Part shown: one piece after another, positions 8,262 to 16,167 of the stretch
Layout: each line of letters begins with the position of its first letter
Numbering within the stretch: the stretch's first letter is position 1
Source of the DNA: Streptomyces sp. MP131-18
Lineage (GTDB): Bacteria > Actinomycetota > Actinomycetes > Streptomycetales > Streptomycetaceae
Direction: 5' to 3'
Length of the DNA: 46,868 bases
Assembly (NCBI RefSeq): GCF_001984575.1
Contig: NZ_LZNS01000002.1
Coordinates: 1 to 46,868, forward strand
Made by a program: the position numbers and the translations under genes
The notes under the pieces: generated by a model
Seen by the model: only the letters and a program-made list of their open reading frames with translations
Databases searched by the model: none
What the model was told of the DNA's origin: nothing

Positions 8262-8750
8262 GCGGGACCACCCTTCTGGAATCCAACGTTCGTGGACTCC
8301 CGAGACCTCCACGAAGCTCCATCGGGGTGTGGCCCACCACCTTACCCGCGCAAGCGGGCACCGGATTCGACCCCATGCCTCATGTGCGGCAAATCGGGCA
8401 AGCACGCAGGGAGTTGGAAGCCTGCTGCCTCACGCGCGCCCCGTGCGCACCTCAGCGACCTGTTCAGCCATCGGCTCAGCCGCGGACCGCAGTCACGAAG
8501 GCACCGTGCAGGGAACGAAGGCCCAACCCGCCGGTACACCCCTCACCGGCCATGCACTCCTTACCGGCACCGGTGATTCCTCGCCAATCCTTGCCAGGTG
8601 ACACGACGGGTGCCACAGCCACCCGGCAGGCCCTTCACCACTGGTAATTCCCCAAGCACATTGCCCGCGCACGATTCCCGCGCAGGCAGAAACAGGCCAC
8701 CTACGAACATTCATGCCGGACCGTCCCCCGCTATCACCCCCGACACCAGG
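8262..8750. other. Gene-poor stretch
   Basis: About 490 bases with overlapping open frames but no ribosome sites, consistent codon bias or recognisable proteins. It must contain the promoter of the small leftward gene starting at 8261. Confidence 0.45.
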
Positions 8751-8776
8751 AAAGGCCCCCGCCCTCGGGGGCCTTT
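8751..8776 (+). terminator. Short hairpin before the 53-aa gene
   Basis: Stem AAAGGCCCCCG / CGGGGGCCTTT with a 4-base loop. It lies 54 bases before the start at 8830, so it is either a terminator of upstream transcription or an attenuator in the leader of the small gene. Confidence 0.6.
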
Positions 8777-8829
8777 CACATGCCCGGCCGACACCGGGCA
8801 TCAGCAACCACGCCCCGCAAAGGAGCACC

Positions 8830-8991
8830 ATGCCCACACGCCGCCGACACCACCCTCGCCGCCCCAACACCCAGCGGCCGCCCATCAGCTCCCGCCCGGC
8901 CGTTGCCGGGCAGGAGATCACCCGCGGCATCCTGCATGGCGCCGCCTCGACAGCCGTCCGCGTCCTCCTCGACCTCGGCCGGAGCCAGTAA
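8830..8991 (+). CDS. Small Arg/Pro-rich hypothetical protein
   Basis: 53 aa from ATG 8830, preceded by AAAGGAG at ideal spacing. The N-terminus is strongly basic (MPTRRRHHPRRPN) and the C-terminus helical (EITRGILHGAASTAVRVLL), resembling a small nucleic-acid-binding peptide. It stands alone between hairpins. Function unknown. Confidence 0.55.
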   Translation: MPTRRRHHPRRPNTQRPPISSRPAVAGQEITRGILHGAASTAVRVLLDLGRSQ

Positions 8992-9290
8992 CCACACGGG
9001 CTACATCCGCCACGGAGGAGAGGCGGCCTCACGCCGGCGGGGTCGCCGGTGAAGACCCACGCAGCCGGGGGAAGCCGGGTCGGCTGTTTCGCCGCTGCGG
9101 AGCCCCACGTTCGGCCCGGCGGCCCCGATGCTGACCAGCACCCCCTGGACCAGGGCTTGACCACTTTGGTCAAGCCTCTTGTCCGCACCCGATTTGTGGG
9201 TTGACCATCCTGTGTCCTCCCGGAATGTCCGTGACTGGGATCACCCGTTGCCGGGCCGCAGGTGCCAGCGTCCGTCCGGCCGTTCCCGTC
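8992..9290. other. Gene-poor stretch with an inverted repeat
   Basis: No supported gene. The only clear structure is the perfect dyad GGCTTGACCA-CTT-TGGTCAAGCC at 9154-9176, with a further TTGACCA half-site about 25 bases on. This could be an operator or a terminator. Confidence 0.5.
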
Positions 9291-9391
9291 GTTGGCACCC
9301 GTGCCAACGGGTGGCAACCGTCGTTGGCAGGGGTGGCAACTCGTTGGCACGGAGCCGTTGCCACCCCCCTGTTCCGGGTGGCAACGGCTCC
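9291..9391. repeat. Cluster of GTTGGCA/GTTGCCA units
   Basis: Eight GTTGSCA heptamers in either orientation lie within about 100 bases: 9291-9297, 9302-9308, 9312-9318, 9323-9329, 9334-9340, 9343-9349, 9357-9363 and 9379-9385. The first two form the dyad GTTGGCA-CCCG-TGCCAAC. The last two sit in the arms of the hairpin at 9351-9391. Such arrays usually bind a plasmid protein (partition, replication or telomere maintenance). They lie directly downstream of the terminal-protein candidate. Confidence 0.75.
9351..9391 (-). terminator. Terminator of the replication/telomere operon
   Basis: Perfect 16-base arms GGAGCCGTTGCCACCC and GGGTGGCAACGGCTCC around a 9-base loop. It starts 13 bases beyond the stop of the leftward gene ending at 9404. 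Confidence 0.85.
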
Positions 9392-9403
9392 GGTGGCGGC
9401 TGA

Positions 9404-10108
9404 TCAGTTGGGCTTCCAGCCGCGGATCTCCAGGTTGGTGATGTTGGCATCGGGATGGATGCGGCCGGTCTCCACCAGCCAGCCGCGCACCGCGGCCGTG
9501 ACGTCGCCGCCCGCGGCCTGGACGCGCTGCTGCCACTCGCGCGCGTCCAGGCCCGCTTCCCAGCCGGGGGCGGGCGCGCCGCCGTAGGCGCGCTCTTCCG
9601 TGCCGTCCCGGCGCTGGACGACGTTGCGCTTCAGGCCGGGTGAGTCGGCCATCCGGCCGGCGGAGTGCACGTAGTCGCGCTTTCGGGCGCGGACGGTGAA
9701 CGCGATCTTCCCGTCGACGGCGGCGGTGTTGTCGATGACCGGGCGCAGCCGGGAGGCGCCGGAGGCGATGTGCTGGCGTCCGGCGCGGGCCAGCCGCGAG
9801 TTCCCGGGGGTCTCGATCTGCTCCTTCACCCGGACGCGGGCCGTCTTGCCGCCCTTGGTGCGGCGGCGGGTGGTGTGGCTGGCGGCGATCCCGCGAAGGT
9901 CATCGACATCCCGGATGCCGCCCTGCACGGCGCGCACCGCGGCGTCGAGGGCGGGGACGAGGGAGGCGCCCTTGCCCTTGGTGAAGAACTGCGAGACGAG
10001 CGAGCTGTTGCGCCCGAGGATCTCGCCGACCTGCTTCCTGCTGTAGCCGGCGTCCAGCAGCTGCTGGGTGAGGCGCGCCGCCTCACCGGGCTGTCCCTGC
10101 GGGCTCAC
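9404..10108 (-). CDS. HTH protein, candidate telomere terminal protein (Tpc-like)
   Basis: 234 aa from GTG 10108, overlapping the stop of the preceding gene as GTGA. Residues 9-45 form a helix-turn-helix (LLDAGYSRKQVGEILGRNSS). The middle is basic (TTRRRTKGGKTARVRVKEQ). The C-terminal half carries Tyr, Arg and Ser residues (RKRDYVHSAGRMADSPG). Size, the N-terminal HTH and position directly after a polymerase-like gene match what is known of Streptomyces terminal proteins (Tpg, and Tpc of SCP1), which are covalently attached to telomere 5' ends and prime end patching. The primed residue cannot be identified here. A simple regulator is the alternative. Confidence 0.6.
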   Translation of the reverse strand: MSPQGQPGEAARLTQQLLDAGYSRKQVGEILGRNSSLVSQFFTKGKGASLVPALDAAVRAVQGGIRDVDDLRGIAASHTTRRRTKGGKTARVRVKEQIETPGNSRLARAGRQHIASGASRLRPVIDNTAAVDGKIAFTVRARKRDYVHSAGRMADSPGLKRNVVQRRDGTEERAYGGAPAPGWEAGLDAREWQQRVQAAGGDVTAAVRGWLVETGRIHPDANITNLEIRGWKPN

Positions 10109-10365
10109 GCCGCGGCCTCCTCGAGCTCATCTTCGTCCTGGTCGCAGTCGTGGTTCGACCAGGTCTCGCTGCCGTCGGCCCAGTACGCGTCTCCGGACGT
10201 TCCGCAGTCGTGGCAGTACCACTCGCCGTACCAGCTGACGTCGCCATCCTCGCCGCAGTCATGGCCGGCACCCGGGCTGTCCTCGTCGTCCCACAGCTCT
10301 TCCGTCCCGGCGGCCGCGCATCCGTCGCATTCCCAGCGGCCGCCCCACGTCACCTCGCTGCTCAC
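10105..10365 (-). CDS. Small acidic Cys/Trp-rich protein
   Basis: 86 aa from GTG 10365, overlapping the upstream stop as GTGA; its own stop overlaps the next GTG in the same way. It is very acidic (long Asp/Glu tail) and has seven cysteines: CDGC, HDCGED, CHDCG and HDC. The WYGEWYCHDCG and WSNHDCDQDEDE repeats suggest two zinc-binding knuckles. Its position between the polymerase-like protein and the terminal-protein candidate suggests it works with them, perhaps as an adaptor or DNA mimic. That role is inference; the family is not recognised. Confidence 0.7.
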   Translation of the reverse strand: MSSEVTWGGRWECDGCAAAGTEELWDDEDSPGAGHDCGEDGDVSWYGEWYCHDCGTSGDAYWADGSETWSNHDCDQDEDELEEAAA

Positions 10366-12449
10366 CGGCCGCCCGCCTGCTCGTCGGCGAGGTGGGCGCG
10401 CCCGAGGGACTGCAGGACGAAGAACTCCTCCTCCGTAGTGGGCGGCGTGAGCGGGCCGGGCAGGTGGCCCTTGAGGAGGTAGTCGCCGGGCTGCCCGTGG
10501 TAGGGCCAGGCCGGGTTGGCGGTGGTGTAGATGGCGTCGGTGCGGAACGCCACGACCGAGCCGGGCGGGAGGTGGAGGGCGCCGACGTGGACGTCGTCCT
10601 CGCGCATCCGCATGGACAGCAGCGCCGCCCTGGCGCCCGACCACACGCCGGCGGCCCATTCGGGATGGGCGTAGGGGTCGCGGGCGAACCCGGCCTGCCG
10701 CTGCCAGGTGATGTGCTCGCCGTCGGCGCCGATGATCTGCGCGCCGGCCGGGACCTGGTCCTCACGCCCCACTGGCACGGTGCCGGTGGTGGTGCGGGGC
10801 CGCTGGGCGAACCCGCCGATCCCGAACAGCAGGATCGACCTGACGGCGCGTGAGGCGAGGCGGGCGGCAGTGCGCTGCTGCTCATCACCGTGGAGTTCGG
10901 CGAGCGCGCGCAGCGCGGCCCAGGCGTCCTTCAGGCGGGTGGACCACTCGCGCAGCGGGGTGCCGGACTCCCACAGCAGCCCGTCCAGGATCTCCACCCG
11001 CCACGGCATCAGGTGGTTGCGCAGGGCGAGGTTGATCTCCGCGCCGCCCGCCCAGGTGGTGAAGGTGCGGCCGGGCTCGGCGGGGTAGTGCCAGGCCCGC
11101 TCGCCTGGCGCCGGAAGCAGCCCGACGTGGTTCCAGCCTTCGGGGACCGTGACCCGCACCTGCCAGTGGGAGGGCGCGAACAGCGCGTTCGTCTGCTCCT
11201 TCTCGCTCATGGCGGCGAACACCGCGGCGGTGACACGGCGAGGAACACCGACACCCGAGGCCCAGGTGTGCTTGGCGTAGGCGAACGTCCTGTCGAGCTC
11301 GGTCAGCTGCGGCAGTTTCTCCGGCACGCGCGGCGGGACCAGGAGCTCGGTGCGGCCCTGCCCGGCCGTCGCGTGCAACAGGCCGCGGATCTCCTCCGAC
11401 ATCACCGGATAGCCCTCAGTCCACTTCGAGCCGGGCTTCGTCGGGATCGTGCGGGACCACAGGTCGCGGCCGGTCTGCGAGGGGGAGCCCATCAGCACGA
11501 CGTCGGGCCAGCCACGGTGCAGCTCCTTCCACAGCAGCACGAACGCGTCCCGCACCGTGGCCGGGTCGGCGCCTTCGGGGTCGACCCACTCGGCGACGGA
11601 GCGGATCTCGGTGTGCTGGTCACCGCGCTGCCACCGCCCCACCGGACGGCGCTCGTGAACCAGGTGGCCGGCCATCCGGTCCTTCCCTCGCGTCGACTCG
11701 GTCTTCCAGCCCTCCGGCAGCGGGGCGTTCAGCCACGCCGCGACCGCGTCCCGCAGGTACGCGTACCTCTCGGCATCCCGGTGCCATGGGTCACCGGCAG
11801 TGATGTAGATCCGCTCCACGCTGGCGGGGATCGTGGCGTAGACAGCGGTCAGGATCTCCCCCACCGACCCGCTGCCGAGCTCGAGGCGCACCGTGGTGTC
11901 CCGGTGGACCAGAACGCCAGTACTCGCGTCGAGGAACGCCATCTGCCGCGGCTGCTGGACGAAATTCGGCCGGGTCGAGGTGAGGTTCGGCGTGGCAGCG
12001 ATCCATCGGTCGCCGTCCTCACCGGCCGGGATCGACGGGAGCACCTTCTGCGCGCCCTCGGGGGAAGGCGCGGCGGCGGGCGTCGACGGCGGCGCGGCCG
12101 CGGCGGCGGGGAGCTCCTGGCCGTCGGCGGCGGGGCGCAGCTGCGCAACCGCGCCTTCGGGTTCGACGTCCGGGACCGGGACGGGCCGCTGCTCGGGGAC
12201 GTCGACCGGCACCTCCGGTGCCGCCGCAGCGTCCGGCGCGAGATCCGGGGCCAGACCGACGACATCGGCGATGGACAGCCCGGCGGCCGGGGCGAGCCGG
12301 TCCGCCGTCGCCTTGTCGTAACCGGCGGCCTGCCGGACCAGACGGTCCCGTTCTGCGGCCAGCTTCTCCATCTGCCGTTGCACCGGCTTCAGTGCGTCCC
12401 GGACGGCGCGCAGCTCGGTGAGCGTGGCGTTGTACGCCTTGCTGTCCAT
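10362..12449 (-). CDS. Family-B DNA polymerase-like telomere-associated protein (Tac-like)
   Basis: 695 aa from ATG 12449, overlapping the upstream stop as TGATG. The N-terminus is a short coiled coil followed by an Ala/Pro linker (about 60-160). The C-terminal half follows family-B polymerase order: a motif-A-like LDRTFAYAKH (about 385-394), a WNHVGLLP...EINLAL region (about 438-477), a motif-B-like SRAVRSILLFGIGGFA (about 533-548) and a motif-C-like FRTDAIYTT (about 635-643). Motif C keeps TD of the usual DTD. Known Streptomyces Tap and Tac proteins recruit the terminal protein and add the first nucleotides to it. I infer that role here from the motifs and the neighbouring Tpc-like gene. 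Confidence 0.65.
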   Translation of the reverse strand: MDSKAYNATLTELRAVRDALKPVQRQMEKLAAERDRLVRQAAGYDKATADRLAPAAGLSIADVVGLAPDLAPDAAAAPEVPVDVPEQRPVPVPDVEPEGAVAQLRPAADGQELPAAAAAPPSTPAAAPSPEGAQKVLPSIPAGEDGDRWIAATPNLTSTRPNFVQQPRQMAFLDASTGVLVHRDTTVRLELGSGSVGEILTAVYATIPASVERIYITAGDPWHRDAERYAYLRDAVAAWLNAPLPEGWKTESTRGKDRMAGHLVHERRPVGRWQRGDQHTEIRSVAEWVDPEGADPATVRDAFVLLWKELHRGWPDVVLMGSPSQTGRDLWSRTIPTKPGSKWTEGYPVMSEEIRGLLHATAGQGRTELLVPPRVPEKLPQLTELDRTFAYAKHTWASGVGVPRRVTAAVFAAMSEKEQTNALFAPSHWQVRVTVPEGWNHVGLLPAPGERAWHYPAEPGRTFTTWAGGAEINLALRNHLMPWRVEILDGLLWESGTPLREWSTRLKDAWAALRALAELHGDEQQRTAARLASRAVRSILLFGIGGFAQRPRTTTGTVPVGREDQVPAGAQIIGADGEHITWQRQAGFARDPYAHPEWAAGVWSGARAALLSMRMREDDVHVGALHLPPGSVVAFRTDAIYTTANPAWPYHGQPGDYLLKGHLPGPLTPPTTEEEFFVLQSLGRAHLADEQAGGR

Positions 12450-12718
12450 CAGTAGTCCTCCCCCGAGTGCTGGTCCATTTCCTGCTCGTAGACGGCGAGT
12501 TCGGCCAGGATCGGGGCGAGCGCCTCCCGGGCCTGGAGCGGGGTGATCTCGCCGGTGGTGATCGACTCGAGAAGCAGGACGACCGCAGGAATTTCGATCA
12601 TCGCGCCCCATCCGGCCACGTCTCGCCGCTGCTCGGGGTAGGCCAACCCTGCATTCGCGTGCACCGAGTGAATCGTCTTACCGCCCGCTGTGATGGGCTT
12701 GCGGAAGTTGATCGCCAT
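12449..12718 (-). CDS. Small hypothetical protein in the replication operon
   Basis: 89 aa from ATG 12718. Start and stop both share one base with the neighbouring genes (TGATG), so translation is coupled to dnaB above and the polymerase-like gene below. It has a beta-rich N-terminus (MAINFRKPITAGGKTIHSV), a hydrophobic helix (IPAVVLLLES) and an acidic C-terminus. It could be a helicase or polymerase accessory factor. Family not recognised. Confidence 0.7.
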   Translation of the reverse strand: MAINFRKPITAGGKTIHSVHANAGLAYPEQRRDVAGWGAMIEIPAVVLLLESITTGEITPLQAREALAPILAELAVYEQEMDQHSGEDY

Positions 12719-14091
12719 CAGAAGCCGCCTTCCATGTTGACGAACCGGCAGTAGTGCAGCTGCGCGGCGACCGTGGTCGTGCCGGTGGGCCCGCCTCGGT
12801 GCTTGGCCACGATCAGGTCGGTCTCGCCCGCGCGCGGGTGTTCCTTCTCGTAGGCGTCCTCGCGGTGGACCAGGATCACGATGTCGGCATCCTGCTCCAG
12901 CGAGCCGCTTTCACGGAGGTCGGAGAGCATCGGCTTCTTGTCGGAGCGCTGCTCGGGCCCGCGGTTGAGCTGGGCAAGCACCACCACCGGCACCCCGAGG
13001 TCCTTGGCCATGAGCTTGATGGACCGGCTCATCTCGGAGACCTCAACCTGCCGCGACTCCGGCCGGGACCGCCCCGACTGCAGGAGCTGGAGATAGTCGA
13101 TGACGACCAGGTCCAGGCCCTGCCGTTGCTGAATCCGGCGGCACTTGGCCTTGATGCCCGTCACCGTGGCCACGCTGGCGTCGTCCAGAAGCAGCGGAGC
13201 CTCCTGGAAGGAGGCCATCGCCTTCGCCAGGCGTTCCCAGTCGTCGGCGGTCATGCCGTCCTTGGCCTTGATGTGGTGCAGCGCCACCTTGGCCTGCGCG
13301 GACAGGCAGCGCAGCTGGAGCTCGCGGCGGGACATCTCCAGGCTGAAGAACGCGACGGTCCGGCCGGCGGTGATGGCCGCGTGCCGGGTGATGTCGAGGG
13401 CGAGCGTCGATTTCCCGAGCCCGGGCCGGCCAGCGACGATGACCATCTGGCCGGGCAGCAGGCCGCCGGTCAGCCGGTCGAAGTCGAGGAAGCCGGTCGG
13501 GATCCCGGTCTCCCGTTCCCCGCGCTGGAGGGCCTCGATGTCGTCGACCAGGTCGTCGGAGTCGGCCCCGATCGGGATGGTGTCGGTGTCGGCGCGCTGC
13601 AGGACTGCCGCGTTGATCTCGGCGGCGGCCGCGTCCTGGATCGCCTCGATGTCGCCTACGCCGGCGTATCCGAGCTGGGTGATCCGGGTGCCGGCCTGGA
13701 CCAGGCGGCGAAGCATGGCCTGGTCGTACACGATCTCGGCGTAGTACGCAGCGTTGGCCGCCGTGGGGACGACGTTGACCAGCTGGTGCAGGTATCCGGC
13801 GCCGCCGACCTTGGCGAGCGCGCTCTCCTTGGTCAGCGCCTGGGCGACGGTGATCGGGTCGGCGGGCTCTCCCTCGTTGAACAGGGCAAGGATCGCGGTG
13901 TAGATGGTCTCGTGCGCGGGCTTGTAGAAGTGGCTGGCGTCCAGGACCTCAACAACGTCGGTGATGGCGTCCTTCGACAGCAGCATGCCGCCCAGCACCG
14001 ACTGCTCGGCATCGAGGTCCTGCGGGGGAACCCGTTCGAACGCGGCGCGTTCCGGGCTGTCGTACTCGGTGGGTACGGTGGTGGTGTTCAT
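12718..14091 (-). CDS. dnaB: Replicative DNA helicase, DnaB family (Rep2-like)
   Basis: 457 aa from ATG 14091, with CAGGAG upstream. The N-terminal domain (PPQDLDAEQSVLGGMLLS) and the RecA-like C-terminal domain are complete: Walker A GRPGLGKST (about 221), Walker B LDLVVIDYLQLL (about 330) and the DLRESGSLEQDAD loop. DnaB forms a hexameric ring that unwinds DNA at the fork. The linear plasmid pSLA2 needs a DnaB-like Rep2 along with the iteron-binding Rep1, and the gene order here is equivalent. A hairpin at 14125-14157 separates it from the Rep1-like gene. Confidence 0.95.
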   Translation of the reverse strand: MNTTTVPTEYDSPERAAFERVPPQDLDAEQSVLGGMLLSKDAITDVVEVLDASHFYKPAHETIYTAILALFNEGEPADPITVAQALTKESALAKVGGAGYLHQLVNVVPTAANAAYYAEIVYDQAMLRRLVQAGTRITQLGYAGVGDIEAIQDAAAAEINAAVLQRADTDTIPIGADSDDLVDDIEALQRGERETGIPTGFLDFDRLTGGLLPGQMVIVAGRPGLGKSTLALDITRHAAITAGRTVAFFSLEMSRRELQLRCLSAQAKVALHHIKAKDGMTADDWERLAKAMASFQEAPLLLDDASVATVTGIKAKCRRIQQRQGLDLVVIDYLQLLQSGRSRPESRQVEVSEMSRSIKLMAKDLGVPVVVLAQLNRGPEQRSDKKPMLSDLRESGSLEQDADIVILVHREDAYEKEHPRAGETDLIVAKHRGGPTGTTTVAAQLHYCRFVNMEGGF

Positions 14092-14124
14092 CGGTCTCCT
14101 GCCCGGCGCATCGGATGGGGATCA

Positions 14125-14157
14125 GCGGGCCGCCTCTCTCGCGAAGGGGCGGCCCGC
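14125..14157 (-). terminator. Hairpin between Rep1-like gene and dnaB
   Basis: Arms GCGGGCCGCC and GGCGGCCCGC around a 13-base loop in the only real gap of the replication operon. It may attenuate dnaB and the telomere genes relative to the Rep1-like gene, or terminate with a second promoter downstream. Confidence 0.65.
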
Positions 14158-14179
14158 CTGCTTTCACGGCCCGAGTCGG

Positions 14180-15526
14180 TCACGGCTGATCACCGGCCTC
14201 GGGGAAGTGCTCTTCGAGACCCTTGAGGGCCTGGGCGCGGCGCTGCTCGAACTCCTCAGCACCACGGACCTGCGCGGCCTGCCGCGCGGCCGCGCGGCCG
14301 CGGCGGGACCGAGGGGGGCGCGGGCGCCTGACGGGGGGCGCGAGGAAATCGTCCAGCTCCTTCCCGCGACGCTGCGCGGCCTGCCGGGCACTCGCCCTGG
14401 CGGCCTCAACGGCGGCGGGATCGGTGTTCCGTTCGGCATCCGGCGTCGGTGCGTCGCCCGCGCGGCACGGCGGGCATGTCGCGGCGTCCCGGCCTGGGTG
14501 GTACGGGCAGCGGTCAGCAGCGGGACCAGCAGCTGCGGAGCCAGCGGATTGGCGCGGCAGGTCCTCGATCCGGCCTTTGAGGAATGCCTTGAGGCTGTGG
14601 ATCTTCTCCGGCGGGTTCTCCGTCAGCTTGGCGGTCAGGGCGAGGGTGAAGTTCCAGCCCTGGACGGCGGTGACGTCGGCCAGCAGCGGAGCGAGTTCCC
14701 TCGTCGTTCTCAGTCCGCATGCCCACCGTCCGGGCAGGCCTGCAAGGAACTCCGCGGCTGCGTGCACCCGGGCAGGGTCCTGCGCAGCGCGAATCTCCTC
14801 CTCCCCCTCCGTCTGTGACGTACGGGCCGTAGGGATGCGTGGGGGACTGGAGGGGGAGGAGGTTTCCACCTCCTCCTGGGGGGGTGTGGGGGGGAACGCC
14901 TCACCGGTTCCCGGAACGCCGGAAGCGGTTCGACCTGCGGGAATGCGGCTGCCACCGCTTCCCGGAACGCCGGATACGGCGTTTCCGCTTCCGGCGTTCC
15001 GGGAAGCGGTCCGACCTGCGGTTTTATCGATTCTCGGCTTCTCGGCGTCTTCCGCTTCCGGCGTTCCGGGAAGCGGTCCGACCTGCGGCGATGCGAGCGG
15101 CGACGCAGGGTCGTCTTCGGGCCTCCACGGCTCCGAAACGGGCATGAAGTCCGGGTTGTAGGCCGGCTGCCGGTAGACCTCGTACCGGACCGAACCGAAC
15201 TGACCGGGCTTCCCGCCGTCCTCCACCCGACGCACGAAGCCGGCCGTGATGAGCCGGTTCACCGACTGGTAGACGGCATCTCGCCCCACGAGCGCCTTCG
15301 CGTTCTTCGCCGACCGCACCCCTTCGGCCTGAAGCCCGAGCCACAGATCCTTCACCGTGACCGGCCGATCCTCTTCCAGCGCGAACAGCATGTGCAGGAG
15401 CACCACGTAGTCCAGCGAATGTGTCAGCCCCGAGCCGAAGACCATGTGGCGCAGCACGGTGGTCGCGGGCGCCGGTTCCGCGCCGCGGACGATCGCAGCG
15501 GTGTCCTCGAGGGCGTGCTCACTCAT
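14180..15526 (-). CDS. Replication initiator, Rep1-like winged-helix protein
   Basis: 448 aa from ATG 15526, overlapping the GIY-YIG stop as ATGA. Residues 25-120 are winged-helix-like (DYVVLLHMLFALEEDRPVTV...AVYQSVNRLITAGFVRRVEDG). A low-complexity Gly/Ser/Pro region (about 145-225) is encoded by the iteron-like repeats at 14904-15088. The C-terminal half has a helical GWNFTLALTAKLTENPPEKIHSL segment split across a turn, a CPYHPG/CPPC cluster and a basic tail. On pSLA2, Rep1 binds iterons lying inside its own gene and works with a DnaB-like Rep2. The same arrangement here supports initiation or helicase loading. Confidence 0.7.
   Translation of the reverse strand: MSEHALEDTAAIVRGAEPAPATTVLRHMVFGSGLTHSLDYVVLLHMLFALEEDRPVTVKDLWLGLQAEGVRSAKNAKALVGRDAVYQSVNRLITAGFVRRVEDGGKPGQFGSVRYEVYRQPAYNPDFMPVSEPWRPEDDPASPLASPQVGPLPGTPEAEDAEKPRIDKTAGRTASRNAGSGNAVSGVPGSGGSRIPAGRTASGVPGTGEAFPPTPPQEEVETSSPSSPPRIPTARTSQTEGEEEIRAAQDPARVHAAAEFLAGLPGRWACGLRTTRELAPLLADVTAVQGWNFTLALTAKLTENPPEKIHSLKAFLKGRIEDLPRQSAGSAAAGPAADRCPYHPGRDAATCPPCRAGDAPTPDAERNTDPAAVEAARASARQAAQRRGKELDDFLAPPVRRPRPPRSRRGRAAARQAAQVRGAEEFEQRRAQALKGLEEHFPEAGDQP
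14904..15088. repeat. Iteron-like repeats, candidate replication origin
   Basis: Four 25-base near-palindromes of the type CCGCTTCCCGGAACGCCGG+AAGCGG lie at 14904-14928, 14955-14979, 14985-15009 and 15052-15076. The first two are in one orientation and the last two inverted. Copies one, three and four are followed by TYCGACCTGCGG. They are inside the Rep1-like gene, matching the pSLA2 arrangement of origin iterons within rep1. I propose this as the internal bidirectional origin. Confidence 0.65.
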
Positions 15527-16167
15527 TGAGCACCCCCGAACTCCTCAGCGGCCTGCCCGAGAGCGGCGAGGGCATCGACCTTGGAGAAGTCGAACCACTC
15601 GCCCCGGACGCGTCGGTCTGCGAAGCGGTCGTGCAGGAAGGCCTCCAGCTCCACCCCGCCGCGCGTCGACCACAGCAGCTCGAGCGCAACAGGAGAACCG
15701 GTGCGCAGCACCTTCAGGCGGGCCTGTGGGTTCTCGCTGCGGCCGATCTTTACCCTGCCGCGGCCTGCTTCCCGAATCGCGTAGACAAAGCAGGTGCGCT
15801 TGGGAGCCGGCTGCTTGGCCTGCCGGGGAACGCGGGGGTGAGCGGACTGTCGAGCCGCACATGGTGTCCGGCGCACCGCGAAAACATCGTCTTCGATTTC
15901 CTCGAGGTGGCCGGCCCTTCGCAACCGCGCGAGGATCTCGGCGAAACGCTTGCCGTCCACCCGCCAACCGGCGTCTTCCACGTCCGCCAGCAGCTCGCCA
16001 GCGGTCGCATCAGCGTACGGGGGGCGCAGCAGGAGCCAAGCGAGAATGCCGAGGTCCTCGGGCTGCAACGCCCTGTCGGACACGACCTCCGCAGGAAGCA
16101 CGGCGTACTCGGGAGGCTCTTCGGGACCCGGCCTGAGGATCAGGGAGTCCGACGTGATCACGTTCAC
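15523..16167 (-). CDS. GIY-YIG domain protein with winged-helix N-terminus
   Basis: 214 aa from GTG 16167, which overlaps the upstream stop as GTGA; GTG 16170 is adjacent. The N-terminal half (about residues 25-90) looks winged-helix: EDLGILAWLLLRPPYADA, then AEILARLRRAGHLEE. The C-terminal half is a T5orf172-type GIY-YIG domain: CFVYAIREAGRGRVKIGRSE, then ARLKVLRTGSP and a conserved EAFLHDRFADRR. GIY-YIG domains cut or nick DNA. Its coupling to the Rep1-like gene suggests a role in replication or its control. Whether it is catalytically active is not known. Confidence 0.75.
   Translation of the reverse strand: MNVITSDSLILRPGPEEPPEYAVLPAEVVSDRALQPEDLGILAWLLLRPPYADATAGELLADVEDAGWRVDGKRFAEILARLRRAGHLEEIEDDVFAVRRTPCAARQSAHPRVPRQAKQPAPKRTCFVYAIREAGRGRVKIGRSENPQARLKVLRTGSPVALELLWSTRGGVELEAFLHDRFADRRVRGEWFDFSKVDALAALGQAAEEFGGAQ

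Noticed and set aside
8370..8390. GGATTCGACCCC as a possible tRNA 3' end or attachment site
   Set aside because: No cloverleaf is found, no integrase is present, and the replicon is a linear plasmid with its own ends.
8493..9536. 347-codon leftward ORF spanning hairpins and the repeat cluster
   Set aside because: It crosses a terminator, the GTTGGCA array and the 53-aa gene on the other strand, and the translation looks random.
10890..12455. 521-codon rightward ORF opposite the polymerase-like gene
   Set aside because: Shadow of the leftward gene. It has no ribosome site, and its composition is typical of antisense GC-rich frames.
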